A stretch of DNA of 64,000 nucleotides, from contig NZ_CP107819.1 of assembly GCF_036346295.1 (NCBI RefSeq), forward strand, positions 3,534,001-3,598,000. Reading direction: 5' to 3'. Below the pieces are notes generated by a model. It did no database searches and was not told the DNA's origin. It saw nothing but the letters and a program-made list of their open reading frames with translations. This document shows, in pieces, positions 39,099-50,800 of the stretch. Every line of letters starts with the position of its first letter. The stretch's first letter is position 1. Made by a program: the position numbers and the translations under genes. Origin of the DNA: Streptomyces sp. NBC_00536. Its GTDB lineage: Bacteria; Actinomycetota; Actinomycetes; Streptomycetales; Streptomycetaceae.

Positions 39099-40178
39099 CT
39101 ACCTCTGTTCTTGGCTGTGTTGGCTGTGTTGGCCGTGTTGGCCGTGTTGGCCGTGTGTGTGATCTGTCGGGAGTCCGGTCAGCAGGGCGGCGGAGTTCCC
39201 CGAGAGGATCGCCGTCTTGGTGCCGGGGTCCAGCGAGGACGCGAGGACGACGTCGCCCGGGCTCTGCTCGCCGAAGGGGAAGGGGTAATCGGTGCCCAGC
39301 ACGATGCGGTCCCAGCCCAGCCGGTGTCCGGCCAGCCGGATGTTCGCCTCGTCCCCCGCGAGCGAATCCGCCCACAGGCGGCGGGCGAGTACGCCGGGCG
39401 GCTGCTCGGCGCCGCCGCGGCGGTCCGGCCAGGTCGCCCAGCCCCGGTCGATGCGCGGCAGCAGCCATGCGAGCGCGCCCGCGCCGTGGGCGAGGAGCAC
39501 CCGCAGCCCCGGAACCGCGCCGAGGACACCGCCGTGCAGCAGGGCGAGGGCCGCGTAGGCGGTCTCGGTGGGCATGCCCACGGTGTACATCGCGTTGTAG
39601 CGTGCGAGCCGGTCGGCGGAGCGGATGTCCCAGGGGTGGACCAGCAGGGGCACGCCCCGGTCGGCCATCTCCTGGAAAACCGGCAGGAAGGACGGGTCGT
39701 CGAGTTCGCGGCCCGCGATGTTCGTACCGATCTCGACGCCGCGCAGGCCGAGTTCGCCGGTGGCGCGCTCCAGCTCGGCGAGTGCGAGGTCCGTGTCCCC
39801 CATCGGCAGGGTGGCCAGGCCGACGAACCGGTCCGGAGCGTGCCGGACCATCTCGGCGATGCCGTCGTTGACGTGCCGTGCCATTTCGGCGCACTGGCGC
39901 GGCGGTGCCCAGTAGCTGAACAGCACGGGGGTGGCGGACAGCCACTGCTGTGCGACCCCGTCGGCGTCCATCTGCTCGATCCGGGCGGCCGGGTCCCAGC
40001 AGGTGTGGGGCACCGTACGGAAGTGCTTGCCGCCGACGAACAGGTCGGCGCTGCACCGGTCGACCGGCCCGCGGACCGGCCAGCGGTCGTCGCCGTAGCG
40101 CTCGGCCAGGTCGAGCCAGTTCCGGGGCAGGGTGTGCGTGTGGCAGTCGACCAGCCCCGCGCCGGTGCCCTGTGTCAC
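39099..40178 (-). CDS. 2-amino-3-carboxymuconate-6-semialdehyde decarboxylase (ACMSD)
   Basis: A 359-residue amidohydrolase_2-type TIM barrel. Metal ligands are visible: 'DCHTHTLP' (HxH near residues 13-15), 'LLVHPWD', 'LLAHGAGALAW' and 'GTDYPFPFG'. 'RIEQMDADGVAQQWLSATPV' is typical of the ACMSD branch. It decarboxylates the ring-opened product of 3-hydroxyanthranilate. The C-terminal 15 residues are a His-Gln-Gly/Ser repeat made by a 9-bp tandem array and are probably dispensable. The GTG start overlaps the dioxygenase stop. Confidence 0.9.
   Translation of the reverse strand: MTQGTGAGLVDCHTHTLPRNWLDLAERYGDDRWPVRGPVDRCSADLFVGGKHFRTVPHTCWDPAARIEQMDADGVAQQWLSATPVLFSYWAPPRQCAEMARHVNDGIAEMVRHAPDRFVGLATLPMGDTDLALAELERATGELGLRGVEIGTNIAGRELDDPSFLPVFQEMADRGVPLLVHPWDIRSADRLARYNAMYTVGMPTETAYAALALLHGGVLGAVPGLRVLLAHGAGALAWLLPRIDRGWATWPDRRGGAEQPPGVLARRLWADSLAGDEANIRLAGHRLGWDRIVLGTDYPFPFGEQSPGDVVLASSLDPGTKTAILSGNSAALLTGLPTDHTHGQHGQHGQHSQHSQEQR
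39111..39155. repeat. Five 9-bp tandem units in the ACMSD 3' coding end
   Basis: TTGGC[T/C]GTG is repeated five times, encoding a His-Gly/Ser-Gln tail on the minus strand. This is likely a slippage-prone minisatellite inside the gene. Confidence 0.9.
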
Positions 40179-40744
40179 TCGGTCCCGTCCAGCACGAACG
40201 GGCCGGGCTGCGCGAGGACTTCACCGCAGGAACCGCAGGTGCGGCGCTCCACGCTGGCCTGGAAGGCGCTGAGCAGCGGCATCAGGGAGCCGATCATCTC
40301 CGAGGACTCCATGGTGACCCGCTCGATCAGCGCGTCGCAGTGGTCGCAGTACCACTCGACGTCCTCGGTGTCGCCCGGCTGGCGGCGGATCTCGACCACG
40401 AGGCCCCAGGTGCCGGCCGGCCGCAGCGGGGAGTGGGGCACGCCCGCGGGGACCACGAACAGCTCGCCCTCGTGGACCAGGTTGCGGCGCGGTCCCGCAC
40501 CGGGTTCCCGGGTGTCGACGCGGATGGTGCCTTCGAGCTGGATGAAGAGTTCGTCGTACGGGTTGACGTGGAAGTCGTTGCGGCTGTTCGGGCCGCGCAC
40601 GAGGATGACCTCGAACTGCGAGTCGGGGTAGAGGGCCTTGGCCGCCAGTGCGCCCGGGAACGCCGCGGCACCCGCCGCGCGGAGCTGGTCGACCGGGACG
40701 ATCCCGGTCCGCTCGCCGTCTCGCGTGTCAGTCTGCTGCGTCAT
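40175..40744 (-). CDS. 3-hydroxyanthranilate 3,4-dioxygenase
   Basis: A 189-residue cupin dioxygenase. The iron motif 'FHVNPYDELFIQLEG' and 'VPAGVPHSPLRPAGT' are diagnostic. Two CxxC pairs near the end (CDHC, CGSC) match the rubredoxin-like site of bacterial enzymes. It opens the ring of 3-hydroxyanthranilate to 2-amino-3-carboxymuconic semialdehyde. It is coupled by four-base overlaps to the flavin reductase upstream and ACMSD downstream. If the upstream halogenase acts first, the natural substrate would be a chloro-3-hydroxyanthranilate; chloro analogues are usually inhibitors, so this enzyme may be adapted. Confidence 0.93.
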   Translation of the reverse strand: MTQQTDTRDGERTGIVPVDQLRAAGAAAFPGALAAKALYPDSQFEVILVRGPNSRNDFHVNPYDELFIQLEGTIRVDTREPGAGPRRNLVHEGELFVVPAGVPHSPLRPAGTWGLVVEIRRQPGDTEDVEWYCDHCDALIERVTMESSEMIGSLMPLLSAFQASVERRTCGSCGEVLAQPGPFVLDGTE

Positions 40745-41328
40745 CTGCGGGGCCCTCCCGTGGTCACGATCTCGCTGCCGAGGCCGTGGAATCCCTGGCT
40801 GTGGTAGACGAGCGGCTGCTCGGTGCGGCCGTCCTCGTCCGGTGGGTTGACGGTCAGTTGGTGGATGGTCGGCTGGTGGATGGTCTCGATGTTTCCGATG
40901 AGCAGGCAGTGCGTGCCGTACTCGACGGTCTGTACGACCCGGCATTCGAAGGCGGCCAGGGCGCTGCCGAGGACGGGGACCCCCAGTCGCCCGGGAGCCC
41001 AGTCACCGGTGGTGAACCGGTCGGCCCCGGCGAGGCCGTGCTGTCCGGCGAAGGTCTGTGCCAGATGCACGTCCCGGTCGGCGAGCACGTTGACGGAGAA
41101 GAGGCCGTTCTCCCGCAGCTGCCGGTAGGTGCCCGTCTGCTGGTTGAGGCAGACGACGAGGCTCGGGGGCTCCGCGCACAGGGAGCAGACGGCGGTGGCC
41201 GTCATGCCCCGCCAGGCGGCCGGGTCCGCCTCGGAGCCGGTGGCGATGACGCTCACCGCGCTCGCCAGCTGCTTCATCCCGGCCCGGAAATCGGCCGGTG
41301 CCACTTCCCGTGTCGTCGCGGGGCTCAT
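40741..41328 (-). CDS. Flavin reductase (HpaC-like)
   Basis: A 195-residue flavin reductase-like protein. 'WRGMTATAVCSLCAEPPSLVVCLN' and 'FSVNVLAD' are the flavin-binding segments of HpaC-type reductases. It should supply reduced FAD to the HpaB-like oxygenase encoded immediately upstream, and perhaps to the flavin-dependent halogenase. Overlaps of four bases on both sides show strict coupling. Confidence 0.9.
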   Translation of the reverse strand: MSPATTREVAPADFRAGMKQLASAVSVIATGSEADPAAWRGMTATAVCSLCAEPPSLVVCLNQQTGTYRQLRENGLFSVNVLADRDVHLAQTFAGQHGLAGADRFTTGDWAPGRLGVPVLGSALAAFECRVVQTVEYGTHCLLIGNIETIHQPTIHQLTVNPPDEDGRTEQPLVYHSQGFHGLGSEIVTTGGPRR

Positions 41329-42788
41329 GATGCCGCTCCGGTGGGGTCGGCGGGGTGGGTGTACGAGCCCAGCAGGTCGTCCACGATGCCGTGGAACTTC
41401 TCCCAGGGGGCTTCGCGGAAGTTGTGGCCGCGCACGATGAATCCGGCGCCGGCATAGAACTTCTCGTACTGCTGGTGCCGGCCCGCGAACTCGCTTCCGA
41501 CGAGGTCCCACGCGAGGCGGTGCAGCTTCATGCGCTCGACGGCGTCGAGCTGGGGCGTGTGCCAGAACTTCCGGAAGATTCCGCTCAGTTCCTCGTCCGC
41601 GAGGACGGACCAGTCGGCCGGGAACTGCAGGGAGCCGCCCCCGCACAGCTCGCGCAGGACGTCCACGATCTCGGAGTACTGCTCCACGCACCAGTTCATC
41701 GCCGCGTACATGGAGCGCCGGTTGTAGGTGACGTGACCGTCGCCCCACGGCTCCGCACCCCAGAGCTGGCCGTCGATGAGACCGCCCAGCAGGGCCTCCT
41801 GCGAGGCGAGGCGGCCCAGCTTCTCGCGTACGGCGGGCACCTTCTCGGCGCCGGTCGACTGGGCGATCCGGCTCGCGACCCCCACCAGGAGCTGCAGCTT
41901 GGACTGGAACCGCACGTTGGACTGGTGGTTGCCGTAGGCGTGTGCGGGGGTGCGGAAGTACAGCTCCCGGGAGAGCGGCACGTCGTTGTGGACGAAGACG
42001 CGTTCCCACGGGACGTGGACACGGTCGAACAGGACCATGGCGTCGGTCTCGTCGTACCGCCAGCTCAGCGGGCCGTCGAACTCCGAGGCCGCGGTGGTGG
42101 CGAGGGGTTTGCGGGACCAGAGGGAGACGCCGGGCGCATTGCAGGCAACGGCCATCGTGATCGACTCGGCCTCGTTCTCCGGGGCCAGCGGCAGGATGTT
42201 CCCGATCCAGATCTCGTTCGCCAGAACGGCTCCGGTGGCGAGCATCTTCATGCCGTGCACGATGACGCCGTTGTCGTCCTCGCCGACCACCCGCAGGGTG
42301 GGGATCGGCAGGTTGGCCCGTTCGTAGAAGGCGGGGTCGCGCGCGGCTTGCGGGGCGACGATCGCGTGCGCGGCGTACAGGTCGTTGTCCCGCAGGTGGC
42401 GCCAGTACGCGGTGACGTGGTCGGACCTGTCTCCGAAGACCTCGGGGGAAACGGCCATGCCGGTGACGAAGCTCGCGACGTAGTCCGGAGACCGGCCCAG
42501 CAGGCCGTGGCTCAGGTCCGCGATCCGCCGGTGGGTCTCGGACCGCTGTGCGAGGTCGTCCCGGGTCCGGGCCCGCATGAAATACGAGCTGTGCCTTTCC
42601 CCGTCCTCCAGATAACTCATCACGTCATGATTCGCCGGGTCGGCTTTCACATCGTAGAGATGTGAAATTGTCTGCGCCGCACGAGCGAATGCAGGATGCG
42701 TGGTTACGTCTTCGACAAGCGTCCGACCGACGTAGACGCGGCGGCCATCGCGCAGGCTCTCAAGATGTTCTTTGCCAGTCTTCAACAC
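41325..42788 (-). CDS. HpaB-like flavin-dependent aromatic hydroxylase
   Basis: A 487-residue oxygenase of the 4-hydroxyphenylacetate 3-monooxygenase family. 'KTGKEHLESLRDGRRVYVG' begins the fold; 'RAARDPAFYERANLPIPT'-like and 'DETDAMVLFDRVHVPWERVF' segments follow, then 'VRGHNFREAPWEKFH'. It hydroxylates an aromatic ring with FADH2 from HpaC. Leading an operon with 3-hydroxyanthranilate dioxygenase, the likely job is 3-hydroxylation of kynurenine or anthranilate, replacing a classical kynurenine monooxygenase (inference). GTG at 42788 is chosen because the family starts at KTGKE; it lacks a clear ribosome site. Confidence 0.88.
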   Translation of the reverse strand: MLKTGKEHLESLRDGRRVYVGRTLVEDVTTHPAFARAAQTISHLYDVKADPANHDVMSYLEDGERHSSYFMRARTRDDLAQRSETHRRIADLSHGLLGRSPDYVASFVTGMAVSPEVFGDRSDHVTAYWRHLRDNDLYAAHAIVAPQAARDPAFYERANLPIPTLRVVGEDDNGVIVHGMKMLATGAVLANEIWIGNILPLAPENEAESITMAVACNAPGVSLWSRKPLATTAASEFDGPLSWRYDETDAMVLFDRVHVPWERVFVHNDVPLSRELYFRTPAHAYGNHQSNVRFQSKLQLLVGVASRIAQSTGAEKVPAVREKLGRLASQEALLGGLIDGQLWGAEPWGDGHVTYNRRSMYAAMNWCVEQYSEIVDVLRELCGGGSLQFPADWSVLADEELSGIFRKFWHTPQLDAVERMKLHRLAWDLVGSEFAGRHQQYEKFYAGAGFIVRGHNFREAPWEKFHGIVDDLLGSYTHPADPTGAAS

Positions 42789-43093
42789 CCGACGGATCAC
42801 ATCACAGGAACTGCAATATGGCCAGCCCCCACATACGGCCCGGCCTCGGCTGACGCCATCAGCAGCACCCATCTGACCTGCGCAAACATGACCCTGAAGG
42901 CTCTTCTTCGGTGATTTCGCACCCCCACGGAGACGCGCGTCACGACATTCACTCACCCAATGAATTACCCCAACCATTCATCCCATCAATGGGAGACCCA
43001 AGTTCTTGACGCTGCCCGCACTCACTGCTTCCATCGGAATGCGCCGCGCCGGACAACGCCGGTTTCCGATTGAACGGGACTTTTGAGCTAGTT
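42789..43093. other. Divergent control region of the two tryptophan-branch operons
   Basis: About 305 bases between HpaB (leftward) and tryptophan dioxygenase (rightward). No gene is supported. Promoters for both operons should lie here, but I see only weak candidates (TTGACG at 43006 without a convincing -10). Base composition is more AT-rich around 42940-43000. Confidence 0.6.
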
Positions 43094-45534
<2,441 letters not shown>

Positions 45535-45566
45535 TCGCTGACACGGAACAAGGTGAGGACTGTCAA

Positions 45567-46955
45567 GTGACAACGAACGACTCGATGGAGAAGGCGGAGA
45601 CCGCGACCGAGCGGCCGCGCGCCAGTCCGTGGCGCAACCTGGACTTCCGCCGCCTGATGGTGGGCAACACCGCCTCCCACTTCGGGTACCAGATCAGCGA
45701 TGTCGCGGTGCCCCTGGTGGCCGTGACGACGGTGGGCGCGTCCGCGTTCGACGTGGGCCTGATGCGCATGGTCGGACAGCTGCCCTACCTGCTGCTGGTC
45801 CTGTTCGTCGGCGTACTCGTCGACCGGTGGCGCCGCCGCAACGTGCTGATCGCGGCGGACCTGGGGCGGGCCCTGGCCCTGGCCCTGATCCCGCTGGCCT
45901 ACGCCTTCCACGGGCTGGGGATCTCGACGCTGTACATCGTCGCGTTCCTGGTCGGCACGTGCACGGTGCTGTTCGACGTCGGCGCCCAGGCGTTCCTGCC
46001 CCGGGTGATCGAAAGGGAGCAGCTCGCCAAGGGCAACAGCGAGCTGGAGACGGCCCGTTCGACGGCGCTGATCTGCGGTCCGGCGCTCGGTGGTCTGCTG
46101 GTCTCGCTCATCATGCCCCCGGCCGCCGTGGTCGCGGCAGTCGGCTTCTTCCTGCTCTCGGCCCTGGCCATCTGGCGCATCCAGAAGCCCGAACCGGCGC
46201 CGGAGACGAGCCAGCGGACCGGGAACCCCTTCCCGCAGATCGCGGCCGGCATGCGCTTCGTGTTCGGCAACGCGGTGCTGCGCTCGGTGACGATCATCAC
46301 CGCGTCCTTCAACTTCTGCTACGCGGCCTTCACGGCGATCTACATCGTCTTCCTGCCCAAGGAGCTGCACCTCTCCGGCTTCGCCATCGGCCTGGCCTTC
46401 GCCGCCATGGGCCCCGGTCTGCTGGTCGGCGCGCTCTTCTCCGCCGAGTTGCCCAAGCGGTTCGGCTACGGCCGGGTGCTCATCACCTGCGCCTTCGTGA
46501 GCAACATCTTCCTGCTCGGGATCTCCATGCTGCACGGGTCCGGTGTGCTCACCGTCGCCCTGCTGGTCTCCCTCAACTTCATGTACGGCTGCCTCAGCCA
46601 GACCTTCGCCGTGTCGCTGGTGGCCATCCGCCAGTCCATCACCCCCGACCGCTTCCTGGGCCGGGTCATGGCGACCCTGCGCTTCCTCGGCGTGGGCCTG
46701 GTCCCCTTCGGCTCGCTCTTCGGCGGCCTCCTCGCCACCCAGGTGGGCATGCGCCCCGCCCTGTTCGCCATCGCGCTGGTGATGTGCCTGGTCCCGGTGC
46801 CGTACTTCCTGATGCCCACGGCCCTGACGAAGATCGGCACGGAACTGCCCAAGGTCGACAACGGCGATGACGACGCCGACGCCGACGCCGAAGTCGCCGA
46901 CGCCGAAGTCGCCAAGGCCGACGCGAAGGCAGACGCCAAGGCCGACAACGCCTGA
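45567..46955 (+). CDS. MFS transporter (EntS/MFS_3 type)
   Basis: A 462-residue major facilitator protein with about 12 helices. 'GVLVDRWRRRNVLIAADLGRA' is the loop 2-3 signature, and 'GRVMATLRFLGVGLVPFGSL' is typical of the MFS_3 group of antibiotic and siderophore exporters. GTG at 45567 has GAGGA nine bases upstream; GTG at 45531 overlaps the halogenase stop and is an alternative. The C-terminal 30 residues are a repeated Asp-Ala/Glu-Val-Ala/Lys-Ala tail encoded by short tandem repeats. Confidence 0.88.
   Translation: MTTNDSMEKAETATERPRASPWRNLDFRRLMVGNTASHFGYQISDVAVPLVAVTTVGASAFDVGLMRMVGQLPYLLLVLFVGVLVDRWRRRNVLIAADLGRALALALIPLAYAFHGLGISTLYIVAFLVGTCTVLFDVGAQAFLPRVIEREQLAKGNSELETARSTALICGPALGGLLVSLIMPPAAVVAAVGFFLLSALAIWRIQKPEPAPETSQRTGNPFPQIAAGMRFVFGNAVLRSVTIITASFNFCYAAFTAIYIVFLPKELHLSGFAIGLAFAAMGPGLLVGALFSAELPKRFGYGRVLITCAFVSNIFLLGISMLHGSGVLTVALLVSLNFMYGCLSQTFAVSLVAIRQSITPDRFLGRVMATLRFLGVGLVPFGSLFGGLLATQVGMRPALFAIALVMCLVPVPYFLMPTALTKIGTELPKVDNGDDDADADAEVADAEVAKADAKADAKADNA
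46871..46951. repeat. Imperfect tandem repeats in the exporter 3' coding end
   Basis: GACGCC units and a longer GACGCCGAAGTCGCC unit are repeated, giving an Ala/Asp/Lys-rich tail. It resembles the repeat at the ACMSD end in position, not in sequence. Confidence 0.75.
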
Positions 46956-47012
46956 GCGGCGCATCCCCCCTTCCCTCCCCCTCCTTCCCACGAGCTGACA
47001 GAAGGCCCCGCC

Positions 47013-47747
47013 ATGTCCGAAACCCCCGACTTCGTGGATGCCCCGTTCATCCTCCCGGTCGAGCCCGTCGCGCCCGAGCGCAACGGCATCATCGACCTCT
47101 ACCTGCCCGAGGACGCGACCGGTCCCGTCCCGGCGGTCATCTTCGTCTGCGGCGGTCCGCTGCCCGCCGAACTGCCGTGGAACCGGCCGCGCGACTGGCC
47201 GGTCTACCGCGGCTACGGCTCCCTGCTGGCCGCGCACGGCACGGCCGCCGCGCCCCTGCAGCTCCCGCTGAACTCGTACGCGGACTTCCCGCGCGCCTCC
47301 GAGGCCCTCGCGCAGGCGGTCGAGACCCTCCGGGCCGACCCCCGGATCGACGCCGACCGGATCGGCATCTGGTTCTTCTGCGGAGGCGGTCCGCTGATCT
47401 CCACCTGGCTGCGCGAGGCACCCGAGTGGCTGCGCGTCCTGGCCGCCACCTACCCGGTGCTGGGCTCCCGGCCGGGCAAGGAACTCCTGCCGGAGTTCGA
47501 GCCCTCGCAGGCACTGACCGAGGCCGGCGCCCTGCCGCCCATCGTGCTGACCACGGTCGGCCTGGAGGACGCGCTGATCGCGGAGACCGAGGCTCGGTTC
47601 ATCGAGGTGGCCGCGGAGCAGGGGGTGGGCGTCGAGGTGATCGACGTACCCAACGGCCACCACGGCTTCGACTTCATGGAGGCCACGGAGGAGTCCCGCG
47701 AGGCCGTCCTGCGCGCCCTGACGTCGGTCCTCGACGCCCTCAAGTAA
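47013..47747 (+). CDS. Alpha/beta hydrolase with Cys nucleophile, candidate formylkynurenine formamidase
   Basis: A 244-residue dienelactone-hydrolase-like protein. The nucleophile elbow reads 'IGIWFFCGGG', placing Cys where Ser is usual, and 'NGHHGFDF' near residue 210 supplies the catalytic His. 'VIFVCGGPLPAELPW' probably forms the oxyanion region. No classical kynurenine formamidase is present in the window. Sitting between the tryptophan dioxygenase/halogenase genes and the NRPS, this enzyme is the best candidate for deformylation or for lactone hydrolysis of a ring-opened acid. Both are inference. Confidence 0.75.
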   Translation: MSETPDFVDAPFILPVEPVAPERNGIIDLYLPEDATGPVPAVIFVCGGPLPAELPWNRPRDWPVYRGYGSLLAAHGTAAAPLQLPLNSYADFPRASEALAQAVETLRADPRIDADRIGIWFFCGGGPLISTWLREAPEWLRVLAATYPVLGSRPGKELLPEFEPSQALTEAGALPPIVLTTVGLEDALIAETEARFIEVAAEQGVGVEVIDVPNGHHGFDFMEATEESREAVLRALTSVLDALK

Positions 47748-47762
47748 GACGCCCTCAAGCAA
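47733..47762. repeat. Two 15-bp tandem units across the hydrolase stop
   Basis: GACGCCCTCAAGTAA (containing the stop codon) is followed directly by GACGCCCTCAAGCAA. The gap to the NRPS start then shows several further GTAAG words. It looks like a duplication of the gene end. Confidence 0.85.
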
Positions 47763-47868
47763 GGCGTCGGCCTCAGTAAACCGGTCGAAGTAAGGCGGCG
47801 GTCCGGAACCCACCCGAGGGGGGAACCGGCCGCCGTGAGCATCCGTAAGGTCCAGTAAGGGGAAGTCA

Positions 47869-50800
47869 GTGTCTGCCCAATTCGTCGAGCTGTCCTCGAT
47901 CCAGCGGCGCATGTGGTTCGTGGATCAGGTCCAGCCGGGCGACGTCTCGTACAACATGCCGGTGGTACTGCGGGTACGCGGCACGCTCGACGAGTCGTCC
48001 CTGCAGTCCGCGCTCGACGCGGTGGTGGCGCGGCACGGTTCGCTGCGGACCCGGTTCCTGGTCCGCGACGGCGACCCCGTCCAGGAGGTCCTGCCGGACG
48101 CCCGCGTCCCGGTGGACGTGGTCGACCTGCGCGGCCGTCCCGACGCCGGGGAACTCGCCCACGCGTATGTGTCCGGCGAGACGCAACGGCCCTTCGACCT
48201 GTCGGCCGCGCCGCTGATGCGGTGCGCCCTGGTCCGCACGGGCGAGGCCGAGCAGCTGGTGGTCTTCACCGTGCACCACATCGTCTTCGACGGCTGGTCC
48301 GCGGGCGTCTTCTTCGACGACCTCTCCCGCGCCCTGGAGGGCACGGCCCCGGACACCCCCGTGGCCCAGTTCACGGAGATGGTCGCCTGGGAACGCGCCG
48401 CCCTCGACAGCGGCGAGCAGGACGAGACGGTCGCCTGGTGGAAGGAGCAGCTGGCCGGCGCGCCCACGGTGCTGGAGCTGGTGACGGACCGGGCGCGGCC
48501 CGCCGTCCAGGCGCACCGCGGTGCGACCCGGCGGTTCACGGTGCCCGCGGACGTCGTCTCCGGGCTGGAGTCGCTGGGGCGCTCGGCCGGGGCGACGATG
48601 TTCATGACCCTGCTGTCCGCCTTCGGCCTGGTCCTCTCCCGGCACGCGGGCCAGGACGAGGTGCTGGTGGGCGCGCCGGTGGCATTCCGTCCGCGCTCGG
48701 AGTTCGAGCGTTCGGTCGGCTGCTTCCTCAACACCGTGCCGATGCGGGTGGACACGGCCGGTGCGCCGACCTTCTCGGAGCTGCTGGCCCGGGTGAAGGA
48801 GATGTCGCTGGCGGCCTACGACCACCAGCAGGCCCCCTTCGAACGGCTGGTGGCCGCGCTCTCCCCCGAGCACGACCTCAGCCGCAACCCGCTGGTCCAG
48901 GTCCTGCTCAACTTCGACGGGGAGCCGCAGCCGCCGGTGTTCCCCGGCTGCACCGTCGAGCACGTACCGAACGAGACGGTCTCGGCGAAGTTCGACCTCA
49001 CCCTCTACGTCAAGTCCTCCGAGGGCCGGCTCCTCCTCGACCTCGTCTATGACGCCGACCTCTTCACCGACACCCGGATCGGCTGGCTGCTGGAGCAGAC
49101 CGGGGAGCTGCTGTCCCAGGTCAGCCGCAACCCGCACCGGCCCGTCGGCGGCTACCCGCTGCTCTCCCGCGAGAGCAGCGCGAAACTGCCCGATCCCTAC
49201 GAGCCCCTGACCCCGCACTGGCCCGGTTCGCTCCTCGACCGGCTGGCCAAGGTCGTGGACACGGATCCGGACCGGATCGCGATGTCCGCCGCGGACGGCG
49301 ACTGGACCTACCGGCAGCTCGACCGGGCCGCCAACCAGCTCGCCCGGAGGCTGCGCGCGGCCGGTGTGCAGCGCGGTGACCTGGTCGGCATCCTGATCAG
49401 CCGGGATCCGTCCACCCAGGTGGCGATGCTCGCGGCGATGAAGTGCGCCGCCCCGTTCGTCATCATGGATTCGACCATGCCGGCGGCCCGCCTGGCCCAG
49501 TGCCTGGAAGTGAGCACGCCGAAGGCCCTGGTCATCACCCGCGGTTGTACGGACCTCGCGGACGAGGTGTCCGAGGTCGCGGCGGTGTCGGCCGAGGTCA
49601 TCCGGATGGACGCCGGGGCCGACTGGACGTCCCTGCCCGGCGAGAGCATCACCACCGGACTCGGCCCCGCCGACACCATCTACGCGGTGTTCACCTCCGG
49701 CTCCACGGGCACCCCCAAGTGCGTACTGACCAGGCACGACGCCGTCATGCACTTCCTCGACTGGTACGAGACCTCACAACAGCTGTGCTCCGAGGACCGG
49801 TTCGCCGTCCTCGCCGGCCTCGGCTACGAGGTCCTGATGCGCGACCTCCTGACGCCCATGTGGGTCGGCGCCATGTCGGTCTTCCCCGAGCACGACCGGC
49901 TGGACTTCCCCGCCACCAGCCGGTGGCTCGGCGAGTCCGCGGCGAGCGTCGTCCACCTCACCCCGCCGTACGCGAACGAGCTGGCCGCGGCCATGCCCCC
50001 GGGCGGCAAGCTGCCGCACATGCGCCTCGTCGGCATCAACGGCGACGTACTGCGCCGCAGCACGGCGGTCGCCTGGGCCGCGATGGCGCCCGACTCGATC
50101 CTGATCAACATCTACGGGGCGACCGAGACCCCGCAGGTGATCTCGGCGCTGTCGCTGCGCGACCCGGACTCCCCCGACGGCATCCTGCCCTTCTCCTCGA
50201 AGTCACCGATCGGACCCGGCATCACCGGGATCCAGATCCTGTGCGTGAACCCCGCGGGAGAGCTGTGCGCCGAGGGCGAGATCGGTGAACTCGTCGTGCG
50301 CACCCCCTACCTCGCGAGCTACCTCCGCGGCGAGGCCGGCGGGTTCACCACGAGCCCGTGGACCGGAGACCCGGAGGACCGGATCTACCGGACCGGTGAC
50401 CGGGTCCGGTACCTGGGCGAGGGCTGCGCCGAGTTCGTCGGCCGGGTGGACCACCAGATCAAACTGCGCGGCCACCGCATCGAGCCGGGCGACATCGAGG
50501 GGGTGCTGGTCGGCCACGAGGGCGTGGGCCAGGCCCTGGTCCTGGTCCGGGAGGACCGGCCCGGCGACCGTCGCCTCGTCGCGTACGTCACGGCCGTCCC
50601 CGGGGCCGAGCCGCCGAGCCCTGCCGCGCTGCGCAAGCGCACGAGTGCCGCGCTGCCCAAGCAGATGGTGCCTTCGGCGTTCATCGTGCTGCCGGGCTTC
50701 CCCCTGAACCACAACGGCAAGGTGGACCGGGCGGCGCTGCCCGCGCCGAGCGGCGAAACGGAGTGCGACGAGGGTTCCCGGCCGCCGGCCACCGATGCCG

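Noticed and set aside
43006..43034. Promoter for tryptophan dioxygenase at TTGACG
   Set aside because: The sequence 17 bases on (TTCCAT) is a poor -10 element, so I did not list it as a feature.
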